Assembly (NCBI RefSeq): GCF_002893765.1
Contig: NZ_CP025938.1
Location: forward strand, 2,933,501 to 2,997,500
Length of the DNA: 64,000 nt
Reading direction: 5' to 3'
DNA from: Tamlana carrageenivorans
GTDB lineage: Bacteria; Bacteroidota; Bacteroidia; Flavobacteriales; Flavobacteriaceae
The translations under genes were made by a program, and so were the position numbers. The notes under the pieces were generated by a model. That model worked only from the letters and a program-made list of their open reading frames with translations. It made no database searches and was not told the DNA's origin. Positions 25,787 to 36,200 of the stretch are shown here, in pieces; within the stretch, counting starts at the first letter, position 1; every line of letters starts with the position of its first letter.

Positions 25787-27571
25787 ATGAAAATATATCA
25801 TTCAAAATTCATCAAAATATTTGGTTGTACTTTTACTCTTATGGTTTTAGCCTGCAATTCAAAACCAGAAAAAAAGCAAGCAGCACCTTCAAAAGAAATA
25901 GCTAAAGCGCACACAGGAAGTTGGGGAGATCAGGGTGATGGTACTTATGTAAACCCCATTTTAAATGCCGATTATCCAGATTCAGATATCGAGCAAGTGG
26001 GCGATACCTATTATATGATTACATCCAAACAACACATGTCGCCAGGGATGCCCATTTTAGAGTCTAAAGACATGGTAAACTGGACAAATGTTGGGCATGT
26101 ATTTGAAAGCTTGTCTTGGGCACCAGAATACAATTGGGATCGAATGAACGGCTATTCCTTTGGTACTTGGGCAGGTGATTTGGCTTATCATGAAGGTACA
26201 TGGTACTGTTACCAAATAGATTATCAGCATGGTTTAATGGTGGCTACAGCTAAAGATATTAAAGGGCCATGGAGTAAACCTATTATGATGCTTCCAAAGT
26301 CCGAAGTGTTAGACGATCCAGCAGTGTTTTGGGATGAAGAAACCCATAAGGCCTATGTAATTATTAACACCGCAGGGAAACAAAAGGAATCCAGTAACAC
26401 TATTGAAGGGAACGAAAATAGAATTTACGAAATGAGCTGGGACGGTACCAAAATTCTCGATGAAGGTAAATTGGTATATACAGGCATGGGAGCCGAAGCC
26501 GCTAAAATTTATAAAATTGATGGCACCTGGTATATCTTTTTAGCGCAATGGACTATGGGTGATATGTCGACCAAACCAGGGGTTAAAAATCCTAAAAATG
26601 ATAGAAAACAAATTGTACTGCGATCAAAAGAAAGTATTTATGGGCCTTATGAGGTAAAAACCGTATTAGAAAAAGGTACCGTTTTTAATAACCGCAGTGC
26701 GAGTCAAGGCGGTTTAATGCAAGCTCAAGATAAATCATGGTGGTATATGCATCAACTCATTCAAAATGATGATATCCCTTTTCAAGGTCGCCCACAATGT
26801 TTAGAACCGGTGACTTGGGTAGACGGTTGGCCTATAATTGGTGTAGACGAAGATAACGATGGTATTGGCGAACCTGTAAAACAATATAAAAAACCAATTG
26901 ATGGTTACCCTGTTGCAGCACCAAGTTCAGACGACGATTTTTCTTCAACTAAATTGGGCTTTCAATGGGAGTGGAATCACAACCCTAGAAATTCACATTG
27001 GTCACTTACCGAACGTCCAGGATGGTTACGATTAAAAGCAAGTAAAGTATTGCCAAACGAGAAAGGCTACGGACCAAACATTAATGAGTGGACTAATAAC
27101 GATGGCTCCGATTCCGACTTTTGGAGAGCTAATAATACGGTAAGTCAGCGTATCATGGGCATCACAACAGGAACTGCCGTGGCTAAGTTTGATGTGTCTG
27201 GAATGAAACCACACCAATTAGCTGGTTTTGTTCGTTATGGTGGGGTATTTAATTTATTGGGTGTTGAGGTTGATGGACAAGGCAAAAAACATCTGTTTTA
27301 CATGGATCCTATGGCTAAAAAAACGTTAGGTCCTGAAATTACAGGAAACGAATTGTATGTGCGTACATCAAACAATAGCAACCAAGCCACCTATGAATAT
27401 AGCTTTGATGGCGAAAATTTTAAGCGTTTCGGACCTACATGCACCATTGCTTTTGGAAAATGGACAGGTGACCGCTTAGGATTCTTTTCATGGAACGAAA
27501 AAGAAGATGCAGGCTATATTGATGTGGATTGGTTTACCTACGATTATGATGGTCCTAAAGGGGCTAAGTAA
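25787..27571 (+). CDS. GH43 glycosidase lipoprotein (beta-xylosidase-like)
   Basis: A 594-residue GH43 enzyme with lipobox VLAC. The five-bladed propeller starts at YVNPILNADYPDSDI, whose Asp is the expected general base, and continues with YYMITSKQHMSPGMPI, KSEVLDDPAVFWDEE and MGAEAAKIYKIDGTWYIFLA. A C-terminal concanavalin-like sandwich from about 385 (DDDFSSTKLGFQWEWNHNP, WLRLKAS) is typical of two-domain GH43 xylosidases and arabinofuranosidases. Xylose is a known ulvan component, so removal of xylose from oligosaccharides is the likely job. It sits 12 bp before the sulfatase gene. Confidence 0.88.
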   Translation: MKIYHSKFIKIFGCTFTLMVLACNSKPEKKQAAPSKEIAKAHTGSWGDQGDGTYVNPILNADYPDSDIEQVGDTYYMITSKQHMSPGMPILESKDMVNWTNVGHVFESLSWAPEYNWDRMNGYSFGTWAGDLAYHEGTWYCYQIDYQHGLMVATAKDIKGPWSKPIMMLPKSEVLDDPAVFWDEETHKAYVIINTAGKQKESSNTIEGNENRIYEMSWDGTKILDEGKLVYTGMGAEAAKIYKIDGTWYIFLAQWTMGDMSTKPGVKNPKNDRKQIVLRSKESIYGPYEVKTVLEKGTVFNNRSASQGGLMQAQDKSWWYMHQLIQNDDIPFQGRPQCLEPVTWVDGWPIIGVDEDNDGIGEPVKQYKKPIDGYPVAAPSSDDDFSSTKLGFQWEWNHNPRNSHWSLTERPGWLRLKASKVLPNEKGYGPNINEWTNNDGSDSDFWRANNTVSQRIMGITTGTAVAKFDVSGMKPHQLAGFVRYGGVFNLLGVEVDGQGKKHLFYMDPMAKKTLGPEITGNELYVRTSNNSNQATYEYSFDGENFKRFGPTCTIAFGKWTGDRLGFFSWNEKEDAGYIDVDWFTYDYDGPKGAK

Positions 27572-27582
27572 ATTTAAGAAAT

Positions 27583-29172
27583 ATGATTAAGAAGTTTTTT
27601 TTAGTTTTTTTAGTTTTTGCTTTTTTTAGTTGTAAAAGCAAAGAAACCATAGTGGATACTCCAAAAAAAAAGCCGAATGTTTTATTCATTTTGGTTGACG
27701 ATTTAGGATATCATGATTTGGGTATCACTGGAAGTAATTTTTACGAAACACCTCATGTAGATAAACTTGCTGTTGAAGGCGTTATGTTTACCAATGGATA
27801 TGCTGCTAGCAGGGTGTGTAGTCCTTCTCGAGCAAGTATTATGACAGGGAAATTTACGGCGAGACATGGCATAACCGATTGGATTGGTGCCAAAGCAGGA
27901 ACCGATTGGCGTTTAAGAAATAGACATGATAAGTTGCTGCCTGCCAATTATGTGATGCAGCTGCCACAAGAAGATATTACCATAGCTGAAGCTTTTAAAA
28001 ATGAAGGGTATAAAACCTTCTTTGCAGGGAAATGGCATTTAGGCGATAAGGGCTCTTATCCAGAAGATCATGGTTTCGATATTAACAAAGGAGGCTTTCA
28101 TCGTGGAGGGCCATCGGGTGGTTTTTTTGCACCATTTGGCAATCCTAAATTAAAGAATAAACAAAAGGGAGAAAATCTTACCATGCGTTTGGCAAATGAA
28201 ACAGCCGATTTTATAACCCAGCATAAGGATTCATCGTTTTTCGCTTTTCTGTCCTTTTATGCCGTACATGCTCCTATTCAAACCACCCAAGCAAAATGGG
28301 CTAAGTATAGAACAAAGGCAGATAGTATAGGACTCGCTAAAACGGGCTATACCATGGAACGTATCTTACCAATTCGAACCGTTCAAGATAACCCCGTTTA
28401 CGCTGGTTTGGTAGAAACCATGGACGATGCTGTGGGCGTTGTTTTAAAAGCTTTAAAGGATAACGGCTTAGAAGATCATACCATAGTTGTTTTTACTTCC
28501 GACAACGGCGGTGTGGCTTCTGGCGATAATTACGCTACCAGTAACTTACCACTAAGAGGGGGTAAGGGTTACCAATGGGAAGGTGGTATTAAAGAGCCGT
28601 TCTTTATTAAAGTGCCCTGGCTAAAAAATAGTATAAAAACTTCCGAAGTACCAGTGGTAAGTACCGATTTGTATCCTACACTATTGGATCTTTCAAATTT
28701 GCTTTTAATTCCTGAACAACATATGGATGGCATAAGCTTAAAACCATTGCTGGAAGGTAAAAAAATAGATGAGAAAAGGTCCTTGTATTGGCACTACCCG
28801 CATTATGGAAATCAAGGTGGCGAGCCTTCATCTATTATTCAAAAAGAAGGGTGGAAACTAATTCATTATTGGGAAGATGGAAGAGAGGAACTTTTTAAAC
28901 TCCCCTCGGAAGAAAGTGATAGCCAAAATCTAATTGCGCAACATACAGAAATTGCCAAAAAATTAAGAAAGGAACTAATGATGTGGCTAGAAGAAGTAAA
29001 TGCGCTTATACCAGTTACAGATACGGAATTCGATGTGGCTAAGCGAGAAAAATATTTGCAAAATATTAAAAACCAAAAACTCCCGAATTTAGAAAAACAG
29101 CGATTGGAAGTATTGTCTCCAAATTTTAAACCAAATGAAGATTGGTGGGGAAGTCAGCTAACAGTTGATTAA
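27583..29172 (+). CDS. S1 sulfatase lipoprotein (arylsulfatase type)
   Basis: A 529-residue formylglycine sulfatase. Lipobox FFSC (Cys17). The metal-binding start PNVLFILVDDLGYHDLG is followed by the modification motif CSPSR with Cys79 to be converted to formylglycine. GKWHLGDKG and FTSDNGG complete the active-site set. It should remove a sulfate ester from a sugar of the target polysaccharide, in the periplasm or on the cell surface. It needs a sulfatase-maturating enzyme, which is not encoded in the window. It follows GH43 by 11 bp, suggesting they act on the same oligosaccharides. Subfamily and regiospecificity are not assigned. Confidence 0.93.
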   Translation: MIKKFFLVFLVFAFFSCKSKETIVDTPKKKPNVLFILVDDLGYHDLGITGSNFYETPHVDKLAVEGVMFTNGYAASRVCSPSRASIMTGKFTARHGITDWIGAKAGTDWRLRNRHDKLLPANYVMQLPQEDITIAEAFKNEGYKTFFAGKWHLGDKGSYPEDHGFDINKGGFHRGGPSGGFFAPFGNPKLKNKQKGENLTMRLANETADFITQHKDSSFFAFLSFYAVHAPIQTTQAKWAKYRTKADSIGLAKTGYTMERILPIRTVQDNPVYAGLVETMDDAVGVVLKALKDNGLEDHTIVVFTSDNGGVASGDNYATSNLPLRGGKGYQWEGGIKEPFFIKVPWLKNSIKTSEVPVVSTDLYPTLLDLSNLLLIPEQHMDGISLKPLLEGKKIDEKRSLYWHYPHYGNQGGEPSSIIQKEGWKLIHYWEDGREELFKLPSEESDSQNLIAQHTEIAKKLRKELMMWLEEVNALIPVTDTEFDVAKREKYLQNIKNQKLPNLEKQRLEVLSPNFKPNEDWWGSQLTVD

Positions 29173-29208
29173 CGAGGCTTATATAATTAATTTTATCAAC
29201 AAGGTAAT

Positions 29209-29577
29209 ATGAAAATAAATTTTCAAAAAATTGACCACGTACAAATATGTATTCCAATTGGGGAAGAAGAAAAAGGCCGTGCATTTTATTGTGATATTTT
29301 AGGTTTAAAAGAAATAAAAAGACCTGAATCTATAAAACATATAGGAGGATTCTGGTTGGAAATGGCCAATATTAACTTGCACATAGGTACTGAAAAAATG
29401 GAGGGGAAATCTAAAAGACACCCCGCATTTGAAGTTGAAAATATAAACGAAGTGAAGTCATATCTTATTAGTAAAGGTGTTAAAGTTAAAGAGGATGCGG
29501 AAATACCAGGAATTAGCAGGTTTTCGTTTTATGATTTCTGGGATAACCGTATTGAGTTAATTGAAAAATTATTTTAA
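29209..29577 (+). CDS. VOC/glyoxalase-superfamily protein
   Basis: A 122-residue single-domain vicinal-oxygen-chelate protein without a signal peptide, so cytoplasmic. Typical features are INFQKIDHVQICIPIGEEEK (metal His in DHV), FYCDILGLKEI, INLHIGTE and the final FWDNRIELIE with its metal Glu. Members are lyases, isomerases or dioxygenases on small substrates. Placed 36 bp after the sulfatase at the end of the GH39-like cluster, it could handle an uronate- or rhamnose-derived metabolite, but no specific activity can be assigned. Confidence 0.75.
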   Translation: MKINFQKIDHVQICIPIGEEEKGRAFYCDILGLKEIKRPESIKHIGGFWLEMANINLHIGTEKMEGKSKRHPAFEVENINEVKSYLISKGVKVKEDAEIPGISRFSFYDFWDNRIELIEKLF

Positions 29578-29920
29578 ATAATAAGGGTGAGTCATCCTGC
29601 GTTTTCCGTTTGTATGTTCATCTAAAATTTACATTTTAAAAGGTTTAGAATACTGGTGGTGGGTGTGTTTGTCCTTCTTATGTCAAATGTTTAGCATTAT
29701 GTAGCCTTAATTCAGAAGAGGGGAGTTTACTCCTAAGGAAACATAGAGGAGAAGTCAGTCTTTAATTGATTATTAATGGACAACTGTTTACCATTTACCA
29801 ACTTGTATAATTAAGCGCTATTTAAAGGACTTCAATAGTACTTAATTTTATTTATGTTATTTTAAATTAAACCTTTATAAATTTTGAAAGTCTAAACATT
29901 TATAAATAATTGCCTATCTA
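29578..29920. other. Intergenic region without recognised gene
   Basis: About 340 bp between the VOC gene and the DUF1800 gene. No copy of the CAGG repeat, no convincing ORF and no strong terminator stem is visible. It probably contains the promoter of the DUF1800-DUF1501 pair, which would make that pair differently regulated from the rest. Confidence 0.5.
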
Positions 29921-31309
29921 ATGAATAGTTTACACATTCAGCATCTGTATTTAAGAGCAGGGTTTGGTATAGGTTACCAAAACGTAAAGGATTTCGAGTC
30001 TAAATCTAAGCAGCGTATTATTGATTCCTTGTTTATAAATACTAATAGGCCTGCGCCTTTAGATATCGATTTATCCGAATTAATTGCTCTCACAAATGAG
30101 AAAAAGGGGATCAATTATAAAAAATTGGATAAAAAATCTAAAGTAGCCATTCAAAAACTAAGTAGGGAAAAAGTAAAGGAATTGAATTATGCTTGGTTTC
30201 GCCATTTACAAACCTCACCAGATGTTCTAAGGGAAAAAATGACCTTGTTTTGGGCTAATGTATTTGTGTGCAGAGACAATAACGTCATGCATATACAGCA
30301 GTATAATAATACATTAAGAAAACATGCTTTAGGCGATTTTAGAGCCTTCGTAAAAGCTATTGCTCGTGAAGCTTCGATGAGTAATTATTTGAATAATAAA
30401 CAAAACGTAAAAGAAAACCCGAACGAAAATTTTGCTCGTGAATTAATGGAGCTTTTTACGCTAGGCGTAGAGCATTTTACGGAAACTGATGTTAAAGAAG
30501 CTGCTAGAGCCTTTACCGGTTGGTCTTATAAATTTAATGGTGATTTTTATCTACGAACCAAAAAACACGATTATGGCCAAAAGCAATTTATGGGAGAAAC
30601 AGGAAACTTTGATGGCGATGATATTATTGATATTATTTTAAATCAAAAACAAACGGCTAAGTTTATATGTGCTAAGGTATATAAGTACTTTGTTAATCCT
30701 AAATTAAATAATGATCATGTTGAAGAACTAGCAACCTTATTTTATAAAGATTATAATATTAATACCCTAATGCGCTATATATTTAATGCCGATTGGTTTT
30801 ATGATCCTGCTAATATTGGCGTTAAAATTAAATCGCCCATAGAGCTTTTACTTACCATGAATAGCATAGTGCCTTATACTTTTGAAAAGGAGAAGCAATT
30901 GTTTAATCTGCAAAAATTAATGGGACAGGTTTTGTTATTTCCCCCAAATGTAGCAGGTTGGAAAGGCGATACTTCGTGGATTGATGCTAACTCCTTAATG
31001 TTGCGGTTAAATTTACCATCGGTGTTGTTAAATAACGCTATAATTAGTTTGGAGGAAAAGGGTGATTTTGAAGATTCGTTTGAAGATTATTACAAAAGAA
31101 GAAAAAAAGGTAATCAAATTAAAACTACGGTATCTTGGACTGATTTTGAAAGGGAATATGGAAAGTTATCTTCAGAAGAATTGAAGAAAATGATTGTAAT
31201 ATCTCACCTAACCAAGGAAACTGATGCCTTTTTATCGCAATTGAAATTAACTTCCATGAGGGATTACTGTATTCAACTCATGTCTATACCAGAATATCAA
31301 CTTTGTTAA
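29921..31309 (+). CDS. DUF1800 family protein
   Basis: A 462-residue DUF1800 protein. Recognisable stretches are HLYLRAGFGIGYQNV, MTLFWANVFVCRDN, NPNENFARELMELFTLGVEH and AARAFTGWSYKFNG, and PPNVAGWKGDTSWID near the end. The body is helical with no clear signal peptide. The biochemical role is unknown. It lies 9 bp before a DUF1501 gene, a pairing seen across many bacteria, so the two probably work as one unit. The reason for being inside this PUL is not clear. Confidence 0.85.
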   Translation: MNSLHIQHLYLRAGFGIGYQNVKDFESKSKQRIIDSLFINTNRPAPLDIDLSELIALTNEKKGINYKKLDKKSKVAIQKLSREKVKELNYAWFRHLQTSPDVLREKMTLFWANVFVCRDNNVMHIQQYNNTLRKHALGDFRAFVKAIAREASMSNYLNNKQNVKENPNENFARELMELFTLGVEHFTETDVKEAARAFTGWSYKFNGDFYLRTKKHDYGQKQFMGETGNFDGDDIIDIILNQKQTAKFICAKVYKYFVNPKLNNDHVEELATLFYKDYNINTLMRYIFNADWFYDPANIGVKIKSPIELLLTMNSIVPYTFEKEKQLFNLQKLMGQVLLFPPNVAGWKGDTSWIDANSLMLRLNLPSVLLNNAIISLEEKGDFEDSFEDYYKRRKKGNQIKTTVSWTDFEREYGKLSSEELKKMIVISHLTKETDAFLSQLKLTSMRDYCIQLMSIPEYQLC

Positions 31310-31318
31310 CCTAAAAAG

Positions 31319-32509
31319 ATGAAAAGACGACAATTTTTAAAGCAAAGTACCCTAGCTAGCGGTATGTTTTTTGTTCCTAATTTTATAAAAGCGTTTGAGT
31401 CTGTAACTTCCAATTCTTTAGGTTTTAAAAAGTTGGTTGTTATTCAGTTATCTGGCGGTAATGATGGTTTAAATACCATAATTCCATATACTAATGATAT
31501 CTATTATAAAAACCGACCAACTTTATCAATTCCAAAGAGTAAGCTAATAAAAGCTACAGATGATTTGGGATTTAATTCTAATTTGGCCTCTCTTAAAAAT
31601 TTATACGATAAAGGCTATCTTTCTATTATTAATAATGTTGGGTACCCAAACCCTAACCGATCTCATTTTCGTTCTACCGATATTTGGCATACGGCAAGCG
31701 ATAGCTCAGAATACTTAAGTTCGGGCTGGTTAGGGCGATATATGGATCATTATGGAAATAAATCCTATTCAGGAATTGAGATAGACGATAGTTTGTCTTT
31801 AATTTTAAAAGGAGAACATTTTAAAGGTATTGCAACGAAGAACCCAAATATTTTATTTAAGAATATGCAATCGCCCTATTTTAAAAAAATAATAGAGCAG
31901 CAGAACGATGCGCATTTAAATGAGCATAATTTGGGGTATTTGTATAAAACCATGATAGAAGCTAAATCTTCAGCTAAATATATCTATCAGAATTCTAAAA
32001 CGTATACATCTAAACTAGAGTATCCAGATAATCCCTTTGGTAAACAGCTAAAAATGACAGCACAGTTTATAAATTCTAATTTAGACACAAGTGTTTATTA
32101 TGCTTCAATGGGAGGGTATGACACGCATGCTGGTCAAGTGAACAAACAAAATAAGTTGCTTAAAATGTATAGTGAATCTATGGAAGTTTTTGTGAAAGAT
32201 TTAGAGCAGAATGACACTTTTAAAGATACTTTAATTTTAACTTTTTCTGAATTTGGAAGACGTGTTAAGGAGAATGCCGCTTTAGGAACAGATCATGGTG
32301 CCGCAAATAATGTGTTTCTCATAGGGAAAAATTTAAAAACCCCAGGATTTTATAACGAAGCTCCTAATTTGATGCGATTAGATAAAAATGGTGATATTAC
32401 CTATACGGTAGATTTTAGATCTATTTATGCATCCATACTAGATTCTTGGCTTAAGGCAGATGCTTCTGCAGTTTTAAAAGCTCCTGTAGGTAAATTGGGC
32501 ATACTGTAA
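31319..32509 (+). CDS. DUF1501 family protein with Tat-type signal
   Basis: A 396-residue DUF1501 protein with a twin-arginine-type start (MKRRQFLKQSTLASGMFFVP). Typical core: KLVVIQLSGGNDGLNTIIPY, NRSHFRSTDIWHTAS, SMGGYDTHAGQVNKQ, LILTFSEFGRRVKEN and GTDHGAANNVFLIG. It is a different branch from the DUF1501 at 17408: that one pairs with DUF1549/DUF1553, this one with DUF1800. Exported after folding; function unknown. Confidence 0.88.
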   Translation: MKRRQFLKQSTLASGMFFVPNFIKAFESVTSNSLGFKKLVVIQLSGGNDGLNTIIPYTNDIYYKNRPTLSIPKSKLIKATDDLGFNSNLASLKNLYDKGYLSIINNVGYPNPNRSHFRSTDIWHTASDSSEYLSSGWLGRYMDHYGNKSYSGIEIDDSLSLILKGEHFKGIATKNPNILFKNMQSPYFKKIIEQQNDAHLNEHNLGYLYKTMIEAKSSAKYIYQNSKTYTSKLEYPDNPFGKQLKMTAQFINSNLDTSVYYASMGGYDTHAGQVNKQNKLLKMYSESMEVFVKDLEQNDTFKDTLILTFSEFGRRVKENAALGTDHGAANNVFLIGKNLKTPGFYNEAPNLMRLDKNGDITYTVDFRSIYASILDSWLKADASAVLKAPVGKLGIL

Positions 32510-33193
32510 TTGTGGTTTTTTTAATAATATAGAAAGCTGAATTCTATCGTTTTTAAATTTATAATACCTTTTTAATATTACGCACTCCAACTATTTAATC
32601 AGCTTTAAAAATTAAATAGGCTTAAAGTATGCTTGAAAACTTCAGGTACCAAAAAAAAAATCAACTTTTATAGAGCATAACTAAGCAGTAAGTCATAAAA
32701 TTTATCTACGTGAACCATAAGTATTTTTCTTAAATCTTTTAGCATGTATAGCAACAGGTGTTAGAAAAGTTAAGGGAGAGTCTTATTCAATACTTCTAAG
32801 TGCTATAATTTTTCATGTCTATAAAATGACAATATAGCAGAGTGCAAGTTGATCAATCCCAATAATCCACTTCGTTTTACAGTATACTCAATCATTTTTA
32901 GGTTGTCGTGTTGGTAAAATGGTTTTTATGCGATTTAACTCATATATCTTTTAATTTATACCTGTTATTTTTAGGTAAATATTATGGAAGACTAAGCTTT
33001 TGTGTCATTATTTTATAATAATAAATGGCTTATAAATATAGCCGAAAATTGAGGTGGTTTTGTAGTAATTTTAATTTTTTTTCTAGCGTATGAGCGTAAG
33101 CTTAATCAAGGTTTGACGCTACTTTTGTAGTAAGTTTTATTTTACAATTAATTTGGTAAATCACACATTATATACCAGTTAGTATTCGAGTTG
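32510..33193. other. Long intergenic region upstream of susC
   Basis: About 680 bp of AT-rich sequence before the operator of susC. No ORF with family resemblance is seen. A TACTTTTG box at 33120-33127 fits the Bacteroidota -7 consensus TAnnTTTG but has no TTG at the expected upstream distance. The region could hold a small RNA or a long leader, but nothing in the sequence proves either. Confidence 0.4.
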
Positions 33194-33213
33194 AACAGGA
33201 TAAAACAGGACAA
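33194..33213 (+). promoter_or_regulatory. Putative PUL operator, site g, and promoter of susC
   Basis: AACAGGATAA then AACAGGACAA, two nearly identical adjacent 10-bp units ending 55 bp before the susC ATG. A TACTTTTA box (33217-33224), close to the Bacteroidota -7 consensus, begins 4 nt after the repeat. This placement is shared with site i at 42421. Confidence 0.7.
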
Positions 33214-33268
33214 TAATACTTTTACCCTCTTGTAAATTTAAAAATTACTAACTAAATGTTGAATTAAT

Positions 33269-36200
33269 ATGAAATTAAAAATGATCACCTTATTGTGGCT
33301 TAATAAGCCATTTTTTTGGATGCTTTTACTCTTTATGAGTTACACTTCAGTACAAGCTCAGGTTGTTAAAGGTACTGTTTCGGCCGATGGCCAACCGCTA
33401 CCAGGAGCAGCTATAATTATTAAAGGTTCTTCTAAAGGAACAGTTACCGATTTTGATGGGTTTTATACGATTGAAGCGGGGGCAAATGACGTCCTAATGT
33501 TTTCGTACGTTGGATATGCTTCCAAAGAAGTCGTTGTAGGAACACAAACAGAAATAGATGTTACTTTAGAAGCTGATAATAGCTTAGATGAAGTTGTTGT
33601 TATTGGTTACGGAACTCAAAGAAAATCCGATTTAACAGGATCTGTTTCTAGTGTCAGTTCAGAGGACGTAAATGTCAATCCTGTTTCGCGTGTAGATCAG
33701 GCGCTTCAAGGACGGGCTGCCGGGGTTCAGGTTACACAAACCAGTGGTGCGCCTGGTGCGGCATCAGTTATCCGTGTTAGGGGAGGTAACTCCATTACAG
33801 GGAGTAACGAACCTTTATGGGTTATTGATGGTATTGTAGTAGGGATAAATTTCAACTTAAATAATATTAATAGTAACGATATTAAGTCAATTGAAATTTT
33901 AAAAGATGCCTCATCTATCGCTATTTATGGATCACGAGGAGCCAATGGCGTCATTTTAGTCACTACAAAAACGGGTACTGGAGCACACTTAGGTAAACCA
34001 GAAGTAAATGCTAATGTTTATACGAGTATGCAAATGGTACCCGAGTTGCCTAAAATGTTATCTCAAGAAGAACAAATTGCTTTTACCAACGAAAGTGCCG
34101 ATTTTAGAGGTGCTGCCATTCCCTTTCCTGGTGATCCTTCCGATTACCCTAATAACGATTGGTTTGATTTATTACTTGGCCCAGCTCCAATATTCAATGC
34201 CGATGTATCTGTTGTTGGATCTGGTGAAAATGTGAGTTACTATACATCTTTAAACTATTTTAATCAAGAAGGAATTGTAAAAACTAGTGGTATCGAAAAG
34301 TATATTTTTAGATCTAATATAGATGTAAGACTTAGCGATAAAGTAAAAACTGGGTTTCGTGTAAATTATTCGTATATCGACCAGAAAAATGGTTTGGTTG
34401 GTTATGGAAATGCCATAGCTTCTTTACCAACCCAGCCTATCTATAACGATGATGGGACTTATAATGGTTTTGATGAAGTAACAGGATCGCCATGGTCTAA
34501 CCCTATAGCTAATATGAACTTAAATACAAATGAAACCTTTAGAAATAACCTTTTAGGTTCATTTTATATCGACTATAGTCCTTCTTCTAAATGGATTATT
34601 CGTTCTACATTTAGTCCAGATTTTGATAATTCTAAACAAAACCGATTTACTTCAAGTCAAAGTCCAAATTTACTTTACTTAGGTGAAGGGGGGAATGCGA
34701 GCGTAAGAACGGTTTTAACAAAAGGATGGAATAATGAAAACACCGTTCAATATCAATCTGATATAAATGAAAATCACAAAATAACAGCATTGGCTGGGGC
34801 CTCGTTTCAAAAAGTGACTACAGAAATTGTAGAATCTGAAGCTTTCGGTATTACCAATGATGCAACAGGGTTTAATAACCTAGAAAATGCAGATCCAAAC
34901 CGAAATATTATTACGAGTGATTATAGTGGTTTTCAAATTGCTTCATTTTTCGGGAGGCTAAACTATAGTTATAAGGATAGATATTTGTTAACCTTAGTAG
35001 GCCGTACCGATGGGAGTTCTGTTTTCGCAGACGATAATAAATATGAATTTTATCCATCTGTAGCAGCTGCTTGGAAAGTATCTGAAGAGCCTTTTATGCA
35101 GAATCAAGAAACATTTAACGAACTTAAATTAAGAGCGAGTTACGGAAAGTCTGGTAATCAAGCCATAGATCCTTATAGAACTAAAGGACTATTGGTTGAA
35201 GCAAATACTACAATTAACGGAATACAGCAAACAGGATTAACCTTGGGTAGGCCGTCTAACCCTAATTTAACATGGGAAACAACCACATCTTTAGATATAG
35301 CTTTAGAGGCATCACTGTTTAAAGGTCGTATTTTTACCGAGTTTAATTATTACTACAAAAAAACAAACGATTTATTATTAGATGTTACTATTCCTAAACA
35401 GACAGGATTTACCAGTCAGTTGCAAAACGTAGGAGCTTTAGAAAATAAAGGTTGGGAATTAAGCTTGAATACAAATAATATTAGTACCGCTAATTTTAAC
35501 TGGTCAACAACTCTAATGTTATCCTCAAATAAAAATAAAATTCTAGATCTTGGTGGTGTTGATTATATAGATGTTGTCGTGGATGAAATTTTAGGTTCTG
35601 GTAATACGAGATTAATTGTTGGCGAATCTGTACCTGTTTTTACAGGTGTTAAATATTTGGGAACTTGGAAAAGTCAGGATGAAATCGATGCGTCTGGTTT
35701 AAGAGATCCTCAAGTTGTTGGTGGACCTAAATTTCATGATGAAAATGGCGATGGTATAATTTCTAATGACGATGCTGTGGTGCTTGGAAGTCCGTTGCCA
35801 GATATAATTTTTGGTTTCGAAAATAAGTTTAGTTATAAAAATTTTGATTTCTCATTCTATTTTCAAGGAACAAAAGGTAACGAAGTTTATAATTTAAGAA
35901 TGCGTAACCACTATTTTACAAGAGGTGAGTTTACAAAATTTGAAGATATCGCTAACCGTTGGACTCCAACTAATCAAGGTTCAGATATTCTTAGAGCTGG
36001 TAGTGATTCGGTTACTGGTATTCCACCAAACTCAGAATATGTAGAAGATGGGTCTCACATCCGACTTAAAAATGTGAGATTAGCTTTTAATATGCCTGTA
36101 GAAAAAATGGGGATGCCAGGTATAAAAAATGCGTCTATTTATTTAACAGGGACTAACTTGTTACTTTGGTCAGACTTTAGACTTATAGATCCTGAAGGCA

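Noticed and set aside
33120..33127. TACTTTTG as a susC promoter -7 box
   Set aside because: No TTG at the expected upstream spacing, and a better-placed box follows the operator at 33217.
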